In this document: positions 57,892 through 64,000 of the stretch, one piece after another
How the letters are laid out: each line of letters opens with the position of its first letter
How positions within the stretch are numbered: the stretch's first letter is position 1
NCBI RefSeq assembly: GCF_000708885.1
Contig: NZ_JEOE01000004.1
Span: 62,001 to 126,000, forward strand
DNA from: Cellulomonas sp. HZM
GTDB lineage: Bacteria; Actinomycetota; Actinomycetes; Actinomycetales; Cellulomonadaceae
Direction: 5' to 3'
DNA length: 64,000 bases
Translations under genes and position numbers: made by a program
The notes under the pieces: generated by a model
The model's database searches: none
Seen by the model: only the letters and a program-made list of their open reading frames with translations
What the model was told of the DNA's origin: nothing

Positions 57892-58395
57892 ATGCACCTG
57901 CGCCGGGCGACGACGGACGACCTCGACCTGCTCCACGACATGCTTCTCGAGGCGTTCAACTGGGACGGCACCGCGCGCTTCACGCGTGACGAGGTGGTCT
58001 CCGACAGCCACACCGCGCGGTACCTCGGCGGGTGGATGCGGCCCGGGGACCTCGGGTTGGTGGCCTTGGACGACGACGGGCACGACGACCCGCACGACTC
58101 CCCCGCCGTCGGAGCCGTCTGGGCACGCGCGCTGCCGGCGAGCGAGCCCGGGTACGGGTACGTGGCGGACGACGTCCCGGAGCTCGGGCTCGGCGTCGCG
58201 GCGACCCACCGCGGACGCGGGATCGGCTGCGCGCTGCTCGTCGGCTGCATCGACCTCGCACGCGAGCTCGGGTGGCGCGCGCTGAGCCTGAGCGTGGAGG
58301 ACGGCAACACCGGCGCGCGCAGGCTGTACGAGCGGCACGGGTTCGTCGTCGTCGGTCGCAACGGAGACTCCGACACGATGCTCCGCGAGGTCTGA
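57892..58395 (+). CDS. Mirror copy: GNAT acetyltransferase
   Basis: Identical to 1634-2137 (167 aa). Confidence 0.88.
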   Translation: MHLRRATTDDLDLLHDMLLEAFNWDGTARFTRDEVVSDSHTARYLGGWMRPGDLGLVALDDDGHDDPHDSPAVGAVWARALPASEPGYGYVADDVPELGLGVAATHRGRGIGCALLVGCIDLARELGWRALSLSVEDGNTGARRLYERHGFVVVGRNGDSDTMLREV

Positions 58396-58415
58396 CCGAG
58401 CCCGGGCCAGAACCG

Positions 58416-59105
58416 TCACACCAAGGAGTCCGCCTCCGCGAGGCGCCCGTCGACGATCCGTACGGTCGCGTCGACCGATCCGAGCGTCGACGCGTCGTGC
58501 GAGATCAGCAGGGTCGCTGCGCCGAGCTCGTGCGCAAGGCTCGTCAGCAGCTCGACGACGAGCGTGCCGCGATCGTGGTCCAGCGCGGACGTCGGTTCGT
58601 CCACGAGCAGCACGTCCGGCCGGCCGACGAGCGCGCGCGCGATCGCGATCCGCTGGCGCTGACCGCCGGACAGGTGCGCCGGCCGGCGATGGGCCTGTTC
58701 CGCGAGACCGACGGCGTCGAGCAGCTGCATGGCCTCGTCACGGACGCTCGCCGGACGTCGGCCACCCAGGTGGGCGTGCAGCTCGATCTGCTCGAGCGCC
58801 GTGAGCGAGGCGATGAGCTGGGGAGCCTGGAAGACGATGCCGACCCGCTCGAGGCGCACACGTGTCGCGTCGGCCCGGCTCGTGCTCGACGTCAGCACGA
58901 CCTGCTCCCCGAACGCGACGTTCCCGGAGGTCGGGCGGGTGAGCCCCGCCGCGACGGCGAGCAGGCTCGACTTCCCGGCGCCCGAAGGGCCGAGCAGGGC
59001 GGTCGTCGTGCCGGCCGGCACGTGGAGGGTGACACCGTCCACCGCGGTGAGCACCGCGTCGCCGTCGGGGTAGACGAGGGTGAGGTCGTTCAGGTGCAGG
59101 TCCAT
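58416..59105 (-). CDS. Mirror copy: HrtA-like ABC ATPase
   Basis: Identical to 924-1613 (229 aa), downstream of the complete permease gene. Confidence 0.9.
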   Translation of the reverse strand: MDLHLNDLTLVYPDGDAVLTAVDGVTLHVPAGTTTALLGPSGAGKSSLLAVAAGLTRPTSGNVAFGEQVVLTSSTSRADATRVRLERVGIVFQAPQLIASLTALEQIELHAHLGGRRPASVRDEAMQLLDAVGLAEQAHRRPAHLSGGQRQRIAIARALVGRPDVLLVDEPTSALDHDRGTLVVELLTSLAHELGAATLLISHDASTLGSVDATVRIVDGRLAEADSLV

Positions 59106-59116
59106 CGGTGCGCCTC

Positions 59117-60196
59117 TCATCTGGCGGCGAGCGCCGCATGCGGGTCGGTACGGGTGATGCGGGCGATGGCCGCGGCGGCTCCGACGAGCCCGACGACGAC
59201 GAGCAGGGCCGCGGGCGCGACGGTGGTCGCGGGTGACACGAGGACGGGCATCACGTCCGCGAGCGCAGAGCCGGCCGCGGCCGCCAGCGCCGTGCCCACG
59301 GCCACCGCGCCGACGAGGACGAGCGCCGCCTGGCCCAGCGCGTCGCGCAGCAGGTAGCGGGTCGAGGCGCCGAGGGCCTTGAGCACGGCCACGTCGCCCT
59401 GCCGGCCGATGGTCCACACGGTGAAGAACGCACCGACGATGAGCGCGGAGATCGCGACGAGGAACGCCTGCATCGTGGTGAGCGACAGGTTCTCGGCGGT
59501 GAACGACGAGACCGCGCTGCGGGCGTCGGCGATCGGCACGGTCGTCGTGCCGACGCGCGCATCGGCCGCGGGGAGCATGGCGGACCCGTCGGTGTCGAGC
59601 GCGACGACCGTCGCGACCGGGCCGCCGTCGCCATCCCGTGCACCGAACGTCTGCCAGTCGTCGAGCCACACCCAGACGACCGGCGTGTGCGCCAGCTGCT
59701 GGTCGTCGTCCACGACGCGTGAGACCGTCAGCGCCACGCCGTCGATCGCGAGGCCGTCGCCGCCCGCGACCCCGAGAGCCATGGCTCCCCGCTGCGTGAG
59801 CACGACGTGGCCCGAGGTCGGAGCACCGCCCGGGGCGAGCATCGAGCCGGCCCGCACGCCGAGCGCCGTGACGGCGACGGTCGTGCCGTGCGCCGAGGCG
59901 CGCGTCGTCACGACCCCGAGCGGCTCGGCGTGACGCACGCCCGACACCCATGACCACTGCTCCCACTGGTCGCGGGTCACGCGCGACGACGTCAGGTCCG
60001 GCTTGTCGTCGTGCGCAGCCATGCCGAAGGCGAGGTGGTCGGCGGGCAGGTCGGTCAGCGCGGACACCGAGGCTCGCGCGAGCCCAGCGGTCAGCGCGGA
60101 CAGGAACGTGACGAGCGCGGCGACGAGGACGACGACGGCGCTGATCAGGGCGAAGCGGCCACGGGCGTACCGCAGCTCGCGGAGCGCGACGAACAC
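59117..60196 (-). CDS. ABC exporter permease, FtsX/MacB type, HrtB-like (complete copy)
   Basis: The complete form of the permease cut off at base 1: 359 aa. GTG 60196 is chosen because GGGAG lies 5 nt upstream and the protein then begins FVALRELRYARGRF, the short cytoplasmic lead before TM1 (FALISAVVVLVAALVTFLSA) seen in this family; upstream frame extension would run into the oppositely oriented kinase gene. TM1 is followed by a large extracytoplasmic domain and three C-terminal TM helices. It is divergent, across 159 nt, from a histidine-kinase/response-regulator pair. The same arrangement (hrtBA divergent from chrSA) controls haem detoxification in corynebacteria, so haem or another membrane-damaging hydrophobic compound is the likely substrate. 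Confidence 0.88.
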   Translation of the reverse strand: MFVALRELRYARGRFALISAVVVLVAALVTFLSALTAGLARASVSALTDLPADHLAFGMAAHDDKPDLTSSRVTRDQWEQWSWVSGVRHAEPLGVVTTRASAHGTTVAVTALGVRAGSMLAPGGAPTSGHVVLTQRGAMALGVAGGDGLAIDGVALTVSRVVDDDQQLAHTPVVWVWLDDWQTFGARDGDGGPVATVVALDTDGSAMLPAADARVGTTTVPIADARSAVSSFTAENLSLTTMQAFLVAISALIVGAFFTVWTIGRQGDVAVLKALGASTRYLLRDALGQAALVLVGAVAVGTALAAAAGSALADVMPVLVSPATTVAPAALLVVVGLVGAAAAIARITRTDPHAALAAR

Positions 60197-60342
60197 GAGT
60201 TCTCCCAGGGTGTGCGACGGTGTTGCACTCAGGCTCGTCCAGGCACCGCCCCTCGCGGCTCGTGAGGTCGGCCCTGCCTTCGCCGACGGACGGACGAGGC
60301 CGGACTCGTCCTTTCGGCCGATGCGCGGCGTTCGGCGGCGGC

Positions 60343-60348
60343 TAGCGT
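60343..60348 (+). promoter_or_regulatory. Leaderless -10 box of the histidine-kinase gene
   Basis: TAGCGT ends 7 nt before GTG 60356. It includes the alternative GTG 60347, which argues against that upstream start. Confidence 0.55.
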
Positions 60349-60355
60349 GGCGGGC

Positions 60356-61561
60356 GTGGGACGACTGGTCGACGCGACGCGCGCCCTGCTGCGAGGGCTG
60401 GATGCCCTGCTCGTCGCGCTCGTGCTCGTCGCCGTCCTGCGCGCACCGAACGGGTCGCGGTGGGCGGCGGCGGCAGCCGGAGGTGCGCTGGTCGCCGTGC
60501 ACGTCTGGGGCCGACGCCGCGTGCGGGTCCACGACGTGTCCGTCGACGTCCCCCGCGGGAAGCGCCCCGAGGCGATCGCCTGGATGCTTGTCGACCTGGC
60601 GCTCTGGTGCGTCCTGCTCGTCACGTCCCCGGCCGGCCTGTGGCTCGCGTTCCCGCTCGTCCTGCTCCAGATGCACGTCCTCGGACCTCGGCTCGGCATC
60701 GTCGCGGTGGCGCTCACCACCGCGGGCGCCGTGGTGAGCGGATCGTCGTGGCGAGCGCCCGGCGACCCCGCACTCGGCTACGTCCTGGGGCCAGTGGTCG
60801 GCGCCGCCGTCGCGGTCGGTGTGGTGCTCGCCCTCGAGGCGCTCGTCCGCGAGTCGCAGGCGCGCCAACGTGCGCTCGACGAGCTCACCGCGGCGCGCGA
60901 GCACCTGGCCGAGGCCGAGCGTGACCGAGCCGTCGCCGCCGAACGCGAGCGGCTGGCCCGCGAGGTGCACGACACGCTCGCGCAGGGGTTCTCGGCGGTC
61001 GAGCTCCTGCTGCGCTCCGCCCGGGCGGCGCTCGGCAGCGACGACGAGCGCGCGGGCGCCCTCGTCGACCGAGCGCGTGCTACTGCTCTCGACAACCTCG
61101 CGGAAGCGCGGCGCTTCGTGCGCGCCCTCGCACCGGCGGACCTGGCCGTTGCCGCCCTACCGGACGCCCTGCGGCGCGTCGCCGACCGCGTAGACGGGCA
61201 GGGGCTGCATGTCGTCGCGCGCGTCGAGGGCACGGCGCGGCCGCTCGCGGCGCCAGTCGAGACCACGCTCCTGCGCATCGCGCAGTCGGCGCTGGCCAAC
61301 GTGCGTCAGCACGCCGACGCCCGTCGTGCGGACGTCACGCTGACCTACCTCGACGACCGCGTGCTGCTGGACGTCGTCGACGACGGTCGCGGCTTCGACC
61401 CGGCCGGACCTGCGTCCGGCGGCGGCTTCGGGCTCGCGGCGATACGGTCGCGCGTGCGCGAGCTGGGCGGCACCCTGTCCCTCGAGACCGCGACCGGACT
61501 GGGGACGGCCGTCGCGGTAGCGCTGCCCGTGCCACGGCCCGACGACGAGGAGGGCACGTGA
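60356..61561 (+). CDS. Two-component sensor histidine kinase (NarL-partner class, ChrS-like)
   Basis: 401 aa. About five or six N-terminal membrane segments (residues about 12-160), then a short coiled coil, the HisKA_3 dimerisation box R-E-V-H-D-T-L-A-Q-G-F with phospho-acceptor His205, and a HATPase domain with N-A-N-V-R-Q-H-A-D-A N-box and D-D-G-R-G-F-D G1 box. There is no extracellular sensor domain, so it probably senses in the membrane, as ChrS does for haem. It overlaps the response-regulator gene by 4 nt (GTGA) and is divergent from the HrtBA-like exporter, its probable target. Confidence 0.93.
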   Translation: MGRLVDATRALLRGLDALLVALVLVAVLRAPNGSRWAAAAAGGALVAVHVWGRRRVRVHDVSVDVPRGKRPEAIAWMLVDLALWCVLLVTSPAGLWLAFPLVLLQMHVLGPRLGIVAVALTTAGAVVSGSSWRAPGDPALGYVLGPVVGAAVAVGVVLALEALVRESQARQRALDELTAAREHLAEAERDRAVAAERERLAREVHDTLAQGFSAVELLLRSARAALGSDDERAGALVDRARATALDNLAEARRFVRALAPADLAVAALPDALRRVADRVDGQGLHVVARVEGTARPLAAPVETTLLRIAQSALANVRQHADARRADVTLTYLDDRVLLDVVDDGRGFDPAGPASGGGFGLAAIRSRVRELGGTLSLETATGLGTAVAVALPVPRPDDEEGT

Positions 61562-62181
61562 TCGACGTCGCGCTGGCCGACGACCACCCCGTGGTCCGCG
61601 CCGGCCTGCGGTCGGTCCTCGAGAGCCACGAGGACATCCGTGTGGTCGCCGAGGCGTCCACGGCCGAGGACATGCTCGCGTGGACAGGAGCCCATCGGGC
61701 CGACGTGGTCCTCCTCGACCTGCGCTTCGGGCCCGGCCGCATGAGCGGCGCCCAGGCCACACGGCTGCTCGCCGAACGCGGCGGACCCGCGGTGCTCGTC
61801 GTGACGACGTACGGCTCGGACGCGGACATCCTGGCGGCCGTAGAGGCGGGCGCGACCGGCTACCTCCTCAAGGACGCACCGACCGACGAGCTCGTGCGCG
61901 CGGTCAGGGCCGCAGCGGCCGGGCAGGTGACGCTCGGCCCCGCCGTCCAGGAACGGCTGCTCGGGCGGGTCCGCACCCCGCAGCTCGCGCTGACCTCGCG
62001 CGAGCTCGACGTGCTGCGGCTGGTGGCGGCCGGTCGGTCGAACGACGAGATCGCGCGCGAGCTGTTCGTCTCTCGCGCGACCGTGAAGACGCACCTGGCG
62101 CACCTGTACGACAAGCTCGGTGTCACCTCGCGCACCCGGGCGGTGGCGGTGGCACGCGACCGTGGGGTGCTGCCCGTCTGA
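61558..62181 (+). CDS. LuxR/NarL-family response regulator (ChrA-like)
   Basis: 207 aa. Receiver domain (1-120) with acidic pocket D8/D9, phospho-acceptor D54 (V-V-L-L-D-L), the T/S and K switch residues (V-V-T-T, Y-L-L-K-D), then a LuxR HTH (about 140-200: L-T-S-R-E-L-D-V-L-R-L-V-A-A-G-R-S-N-D-E-I-A and V-K-T-H-L). It probably activates the divergent exporter operon and may autoregulate. The binding site was not identified in the 159-nt intergenic region. Confidence 0.95.
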   Translation: MIDVALADDHPVVRAGLRSVLESHEDIRVVAEASTAEDMLAWTGAHRADVVLLDLRFGPGRMSGAQATRLLAERGGPAVLVVTTYGSDADILAAVEAGATGYLLKDAPTDELVRAVRAAAAGQVTLGPAVQERLLGRVRTPQLALTSRELDVLRLVAAGRSNDEIARELFVSRATVKTHLAHLYDKLGVTSRTRAVAVARDRGVLPV

Positions 62182-62206
62182 GCGACCGGCGCATCGTGGT
62201 CTTGCC

Positions 62207-62247
62207 CGGCCGGACGGTCCATGGCAGGGGCCCGGACCGCCCGGCCG
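62207..62247. terminator. Bidirectional terminator between response regulator and GH16 gene
   Basis: CGGCCGGACGGTCC (62207-62220) pairs with GGACCGCCCGGCCG (62234-62247): 14 positions with one A-C mismatch, 13-nt loop, between convergent genes. No T-run, as is usual in high-GC actinobacteria. Confidence 0.7.
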
Positions 62248-62258
62248 ACGGAGATGCC

Positions 62259-63050
62259 TCAGTACTTCGTGTACTTCACCCAGTCGTACGTCGCCGTGCG
62301 CTGGCCGGAGTAGCTGAAAGGCCCGAGCCAGCCGTCCACGCCGGTTCCGGGCCACAGGTTCATCATGATCCGCTGCGGATGCGTGGGCAGTGCCCCGCGC
62401 GAGCCGTTCTCCTGGTGGACGAGGTTGCCGTCCACGAACCAGTTGATGGTGCCCCCGTTCCACCACTCGATCGCGTAGTTGTGATACCCGGCAGCGGCGT
62501 CGAAGCCCAGGTCGATCAGGGTCTCGTGGCCGCCCACACCGTTGGTGAAGTAGTTGAGCTGCACCTGACGGGTGTTCTTGCCGAGGATCTCGACGTCGAT
62601 CTCGTCCCAGGGCTGGCCGTCGCTCGGGCCGGTGTACGTGAAGAACGAGCTCACCGTGCCGGAGCCGCCGGACGCGGCCTTCATCCGGACCTCGTAGCGG
62701 CCGTAGGAGTAGAGGTCGGTCGACCGGTACTCGCCGGACGCGTACGGCTTGCCGGAGCAGCCGCCGGGGCAGCTCGTGGTGTCGAGGTTGATGCCCATGA
62801 CACCGCCGCTGTGCCACACGTGGTCCGCGCGCCAGCCGGCGTTGAACATCCCGCCGTTGCTGTACCCGTCAGGCTTGTACCAGCGGGCGGTGTCGAAGCC
62901 GTCGAGGTTGTCGGTGAAGCTGCCGCCGATCGCGGCCTCGGCGGGCGGTGCGAGCACGGGGCCGGCGGCGATGCCAGCCACGAGCGCGGCGGCCAGTCCC
63001 CAGCGGCGCAGGTGCGCGTGGCGGTGGTGATGCGTCGTCGTTGATCGCAT
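62259..63050 (-). CDS. Secreted GH16 beta-glucanase (licheninase-type)
   Basis: 263 aa. Long basic/His-rich n-region, hydrophobic core and a cleavage site near A-E-A-A (about 37-41). The mature protein is a single GH16 jelly-roll: the catalytic motif D-E-I-D-V-E-I-L-G gives nucleophile E150, D152 and acid/base E154, and substrate-cleft aromatics (W-Y-K-P, W-H-S-G-G, W-N-G-G-T-I-N-W) are present. The compact size and unbulged E-I-D-V-E motif fit beta-1,3-1,4-glucanases (EC 3.2.1.73), though activity on 1,3-glucan is possible. No carbohydrate-binding module. ATG 63050 has GGAGG 8 nt upstream; a palindromic operator lies at the promoter. Confidence 0.93.
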   Translation of the reverse strand: MRSTTTHHHRHAHLRRWGLAAALVAGIAAGPVLAPPAEAAIGGSFTDNLDGFDTARWYKPDGYSNGGMFNAGWRADHVWHSGGVMGINLDTTSCPGGCSGKPYASGEYRSTDLYSYGRYEVRMKAASGGSGTVSSFFTYTGPSDGQPWDEIDVEILGKNTRQVQLNYFTNGVGGHETLIDLGFDAAAGYHNYAIEWWNGGTINWFVDGNLVHQENGSRGALPTHPQRIMMNLWPGTGVDGWLGPFSYSGQRTATYDWVKYTKY

Positions 63051-63198
63051 GTGTGTACCTCCATCGGTACGGATGGTGCGAAGGGCCTGCAGGCAGGCCG
63101 AGGAGAGCCGGCGCCGACGTCGACGACCGGTCGAGGGGATCACCCGGGTCGCACCGCGAGGCGTCGTCGAGTCGCGGTGCACGGAGCGGGTCCAGGTT

Positions 63199-63247
63199 TT
63201 GGAAGCGCTTCCAATTCCATGTTTGCCGATGCTGACGCGCTCGTCAA
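63199..63247 (-). promoter_or_regulatory. GH16 promoter with CelR/CebR-type operator
   Basis: Minus strand: TTGACG (63242-63247), 17-nt spacer, AAACAT (63219-63224). Five nt downstream lies the perfect palindrome TTGGAAGCGCTTCCAA (63199-63214), close to the TGGGAGCGCTCCCA sites of LacI-family CelR/CebR cellobiose repressors. It would cover the transcription start and repress the glucanase in the absence of cello-oligosaccharides. The leader to the ATG is about 150 nt. Confidence 0.75.
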
Positions 63248-63321
63248 CCGGTGTGGTCGATCGCCGCGATCGGGTGCTCGTCGAGACGGGCGGCCCCAAC
63301 GCGCGCGGCACGGTCCACGAG

Positions 63322-63900
63322 CTACCTGCCGTTCACCTGACCGCCGTCACCACATCCCGGGCCCTTGCCGTCGATGGCCATGGCGGTCGCGTCCCGGCCG
63401 ACCCTGCGCGTGCCGTCCTCGTCGTACTCGATGCGTGTCGCCTCGAAGCTCGCGTCGTCGCTCAGCGTGCGCATCGGCACGACGATCTCCCAAAGCTGTC
63501 CGGGGCGGATGACCGCCTCGTCCGGCGTGACCCTGCGCGACCAGGCGTCCGCTGCCGACTTGTCACCCCGTGCCGGCGGCGGGACGTCGCCGCTGACGGT
63601 GTACCACAGCCCACCCTCAGGAACGAGGAACGCCGGGTCGACCTGCACGTCATGGGGCGCGACCAGCTCGACCTTGCGGATCTTGATCGGCGCCGTGCCC
63701 GTATTGGTCACCCACATCGCGCCCAGGGCCTGCGTGGTGCGCACCCCGGGATCCGGGCAGTTCCACTCCTCGGCGCCCGAGCCGATGCTGAGCGAACCGG
63801 ACGGCAGCTCGTCGGATCCGCTGCACGCTGCGGATCCGACGACGATGCCGGCGAGGAGCACGCCCGCGAGCGCCTTTCGAGGCCACGGGACCCTGTTCAC
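63322..63900 (-). CDS. Putative lipoprotein of unknown function
   Basis: 192 aa from GTG 63900, which overlaps the stop of the preceding gene (TAGTG), indicating coupling. Signal peptide N-R-V-P-W-P-R-K then a hydrophobic core and lipobox-like G-S-A-A-C (Cys26), so it is anchored outside the membrane. The mature part starts S-G-S-D-E-L and contains strands A-M-W-V-T-N-T-G-T-A-P-I-K-I and W-E-I-V-V-P-M typical of an immunoglobulin-like beta-sandwich. An ATG at 63957 would add 19 residues ahead of the signal but sits inside the preceding gene. No family recognised. Confidence 0.75.
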   Translation of the reverse strand: MNRVPWPRKALAGVLLAGIVVGSAACSGSDELPSGSLSIGSGAEEWNCPDPGVRTTQALGAMWVTNTGTAPIKIRKVELVAPHDVQVDPAFLVPEGGLWYTVSGDVPPPARGDKSAADAWSRRVTPDEAVIRPGQLWEIVVPMRTLSDDASFEATRIEYDEDGTRRVGRDATAMAIDGKGPGCGDGGQVNGR

Positions 63901-64000
63901 TACTTCGCGACCAGTCGTCCGGAGTTGCTCTGCTGCGGGACGTTTCCCGTCCCGCATACGGTGAAGTAGGTGCCGGCCGCGCGGCTCATGACGATCTCGG
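63900..64000 (-). CDS. 3' end of an unidentified gene (cut by window edge)
   Basis: Open frame entering from the right edge; its last 32 residues end ...NVPQQSNSGRLVAK and stop at TAG 63902-63900. The one-base-plus overlap with the lipoprotein GTG suggests one operon. Too short to identify. Confidence 0.5.
   Translation of the reverse strand, partial: EIVMSRAAGTYFTVCGTGNVPQQSNSGRLVAK

Noticed and set aside
60197..60970. N-terminal extension of the permease frame to 617 aa
   Set aside because: It is antisense to the histidine kinase, has no start signals, and reads as low-complexity Arg/Gly/Asp sequence. GTG 60196 with GGGAG upstream gives the family length.

Overview
The window is high-GC actinobacterial DNA. 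An HspR-controlled dnaK-grpE-dnaJ-hspR operon, a CmtR metal sensor, many leaderless genes with a TAnnnT box 6-8 nt before the start codon, a secreted GH16 beta-glucanase and a CelR/CebR-type operator suggest a cellulolytic Micrococcales such as Cellulomonas (inference).

The dominant structural fact is a giant perfect inverted repeat. Bases 1-30014 reappear as their reverse complement at 30015-60028 (position x pairs with 60029-x), with no spacer at the centre, so every gene and operator of the left arm has an identical mirror copy. Only about 34 kb of the 64 kb is distinct sequence. Bases 60029-64000 occur once here; their mirror, if any, lies left of base 1. The centre cuts through the 3' end of a sugar-binding lipoprotein gene and has no mobile element. 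A fold-back read or assembly artefact is the most economical explanation, and a true palindromic duplication or hairpin-ended molecule must be excluded by reads. Full descriptions are given on the left arm; right-arm entries note the mirror copy and any difference.

Layout of the distinct sequence in left-arm coordinates: 1-1613, an ABC exporter (HrtBA-like) whose 5' end is complete only in the right arm, where it is divergent from a two-component system (60356-62181), recalling the corynebacterial ChrSA/HrtBA haem module. 1634-5940, a GNAT acetyltransferase, secreted beta-helix protein, small P-loop kinase, PPOX flavoprotein and a PadR/membrane-protein pair. 6050-7071, a CmtR-like sensor with a Cys-tailed CDF-like transporter. 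7152-8078, a protein of four cold-shock domains. 8109-11554, an ArsR/SRPBCC pair with a near-ideal operator, an FAD monooxygenase and a VOC protein. 11643-12256, a Phd-antitoxin/PIN-toxin pair.

12294-22857 is an accessory defence island. It holds structured non-coding DNA with a 23-codon mini-gene, a Rep-like double winged-helix protein, and an apparent four-gene operon hsdM-hsdS-hsdR-NACHT, in which a type I restriction-modification system is followed by a nuclease-like/NACHT STAND ATPase (a bacterial NLR-like antiphage candidate). After it come the heat-shock operon under two HAIR boxes (23037-27172), a ROK repressor (27236-28501) and the divergent sugar-binding lipoprotein with a ROK-type operator in its promoter (28582-30014). 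The unique right end (60197-64000) carries the two-component system, the GH16 glucanase with an operator at its promoter, a lipoprotein and the end of one more gene.
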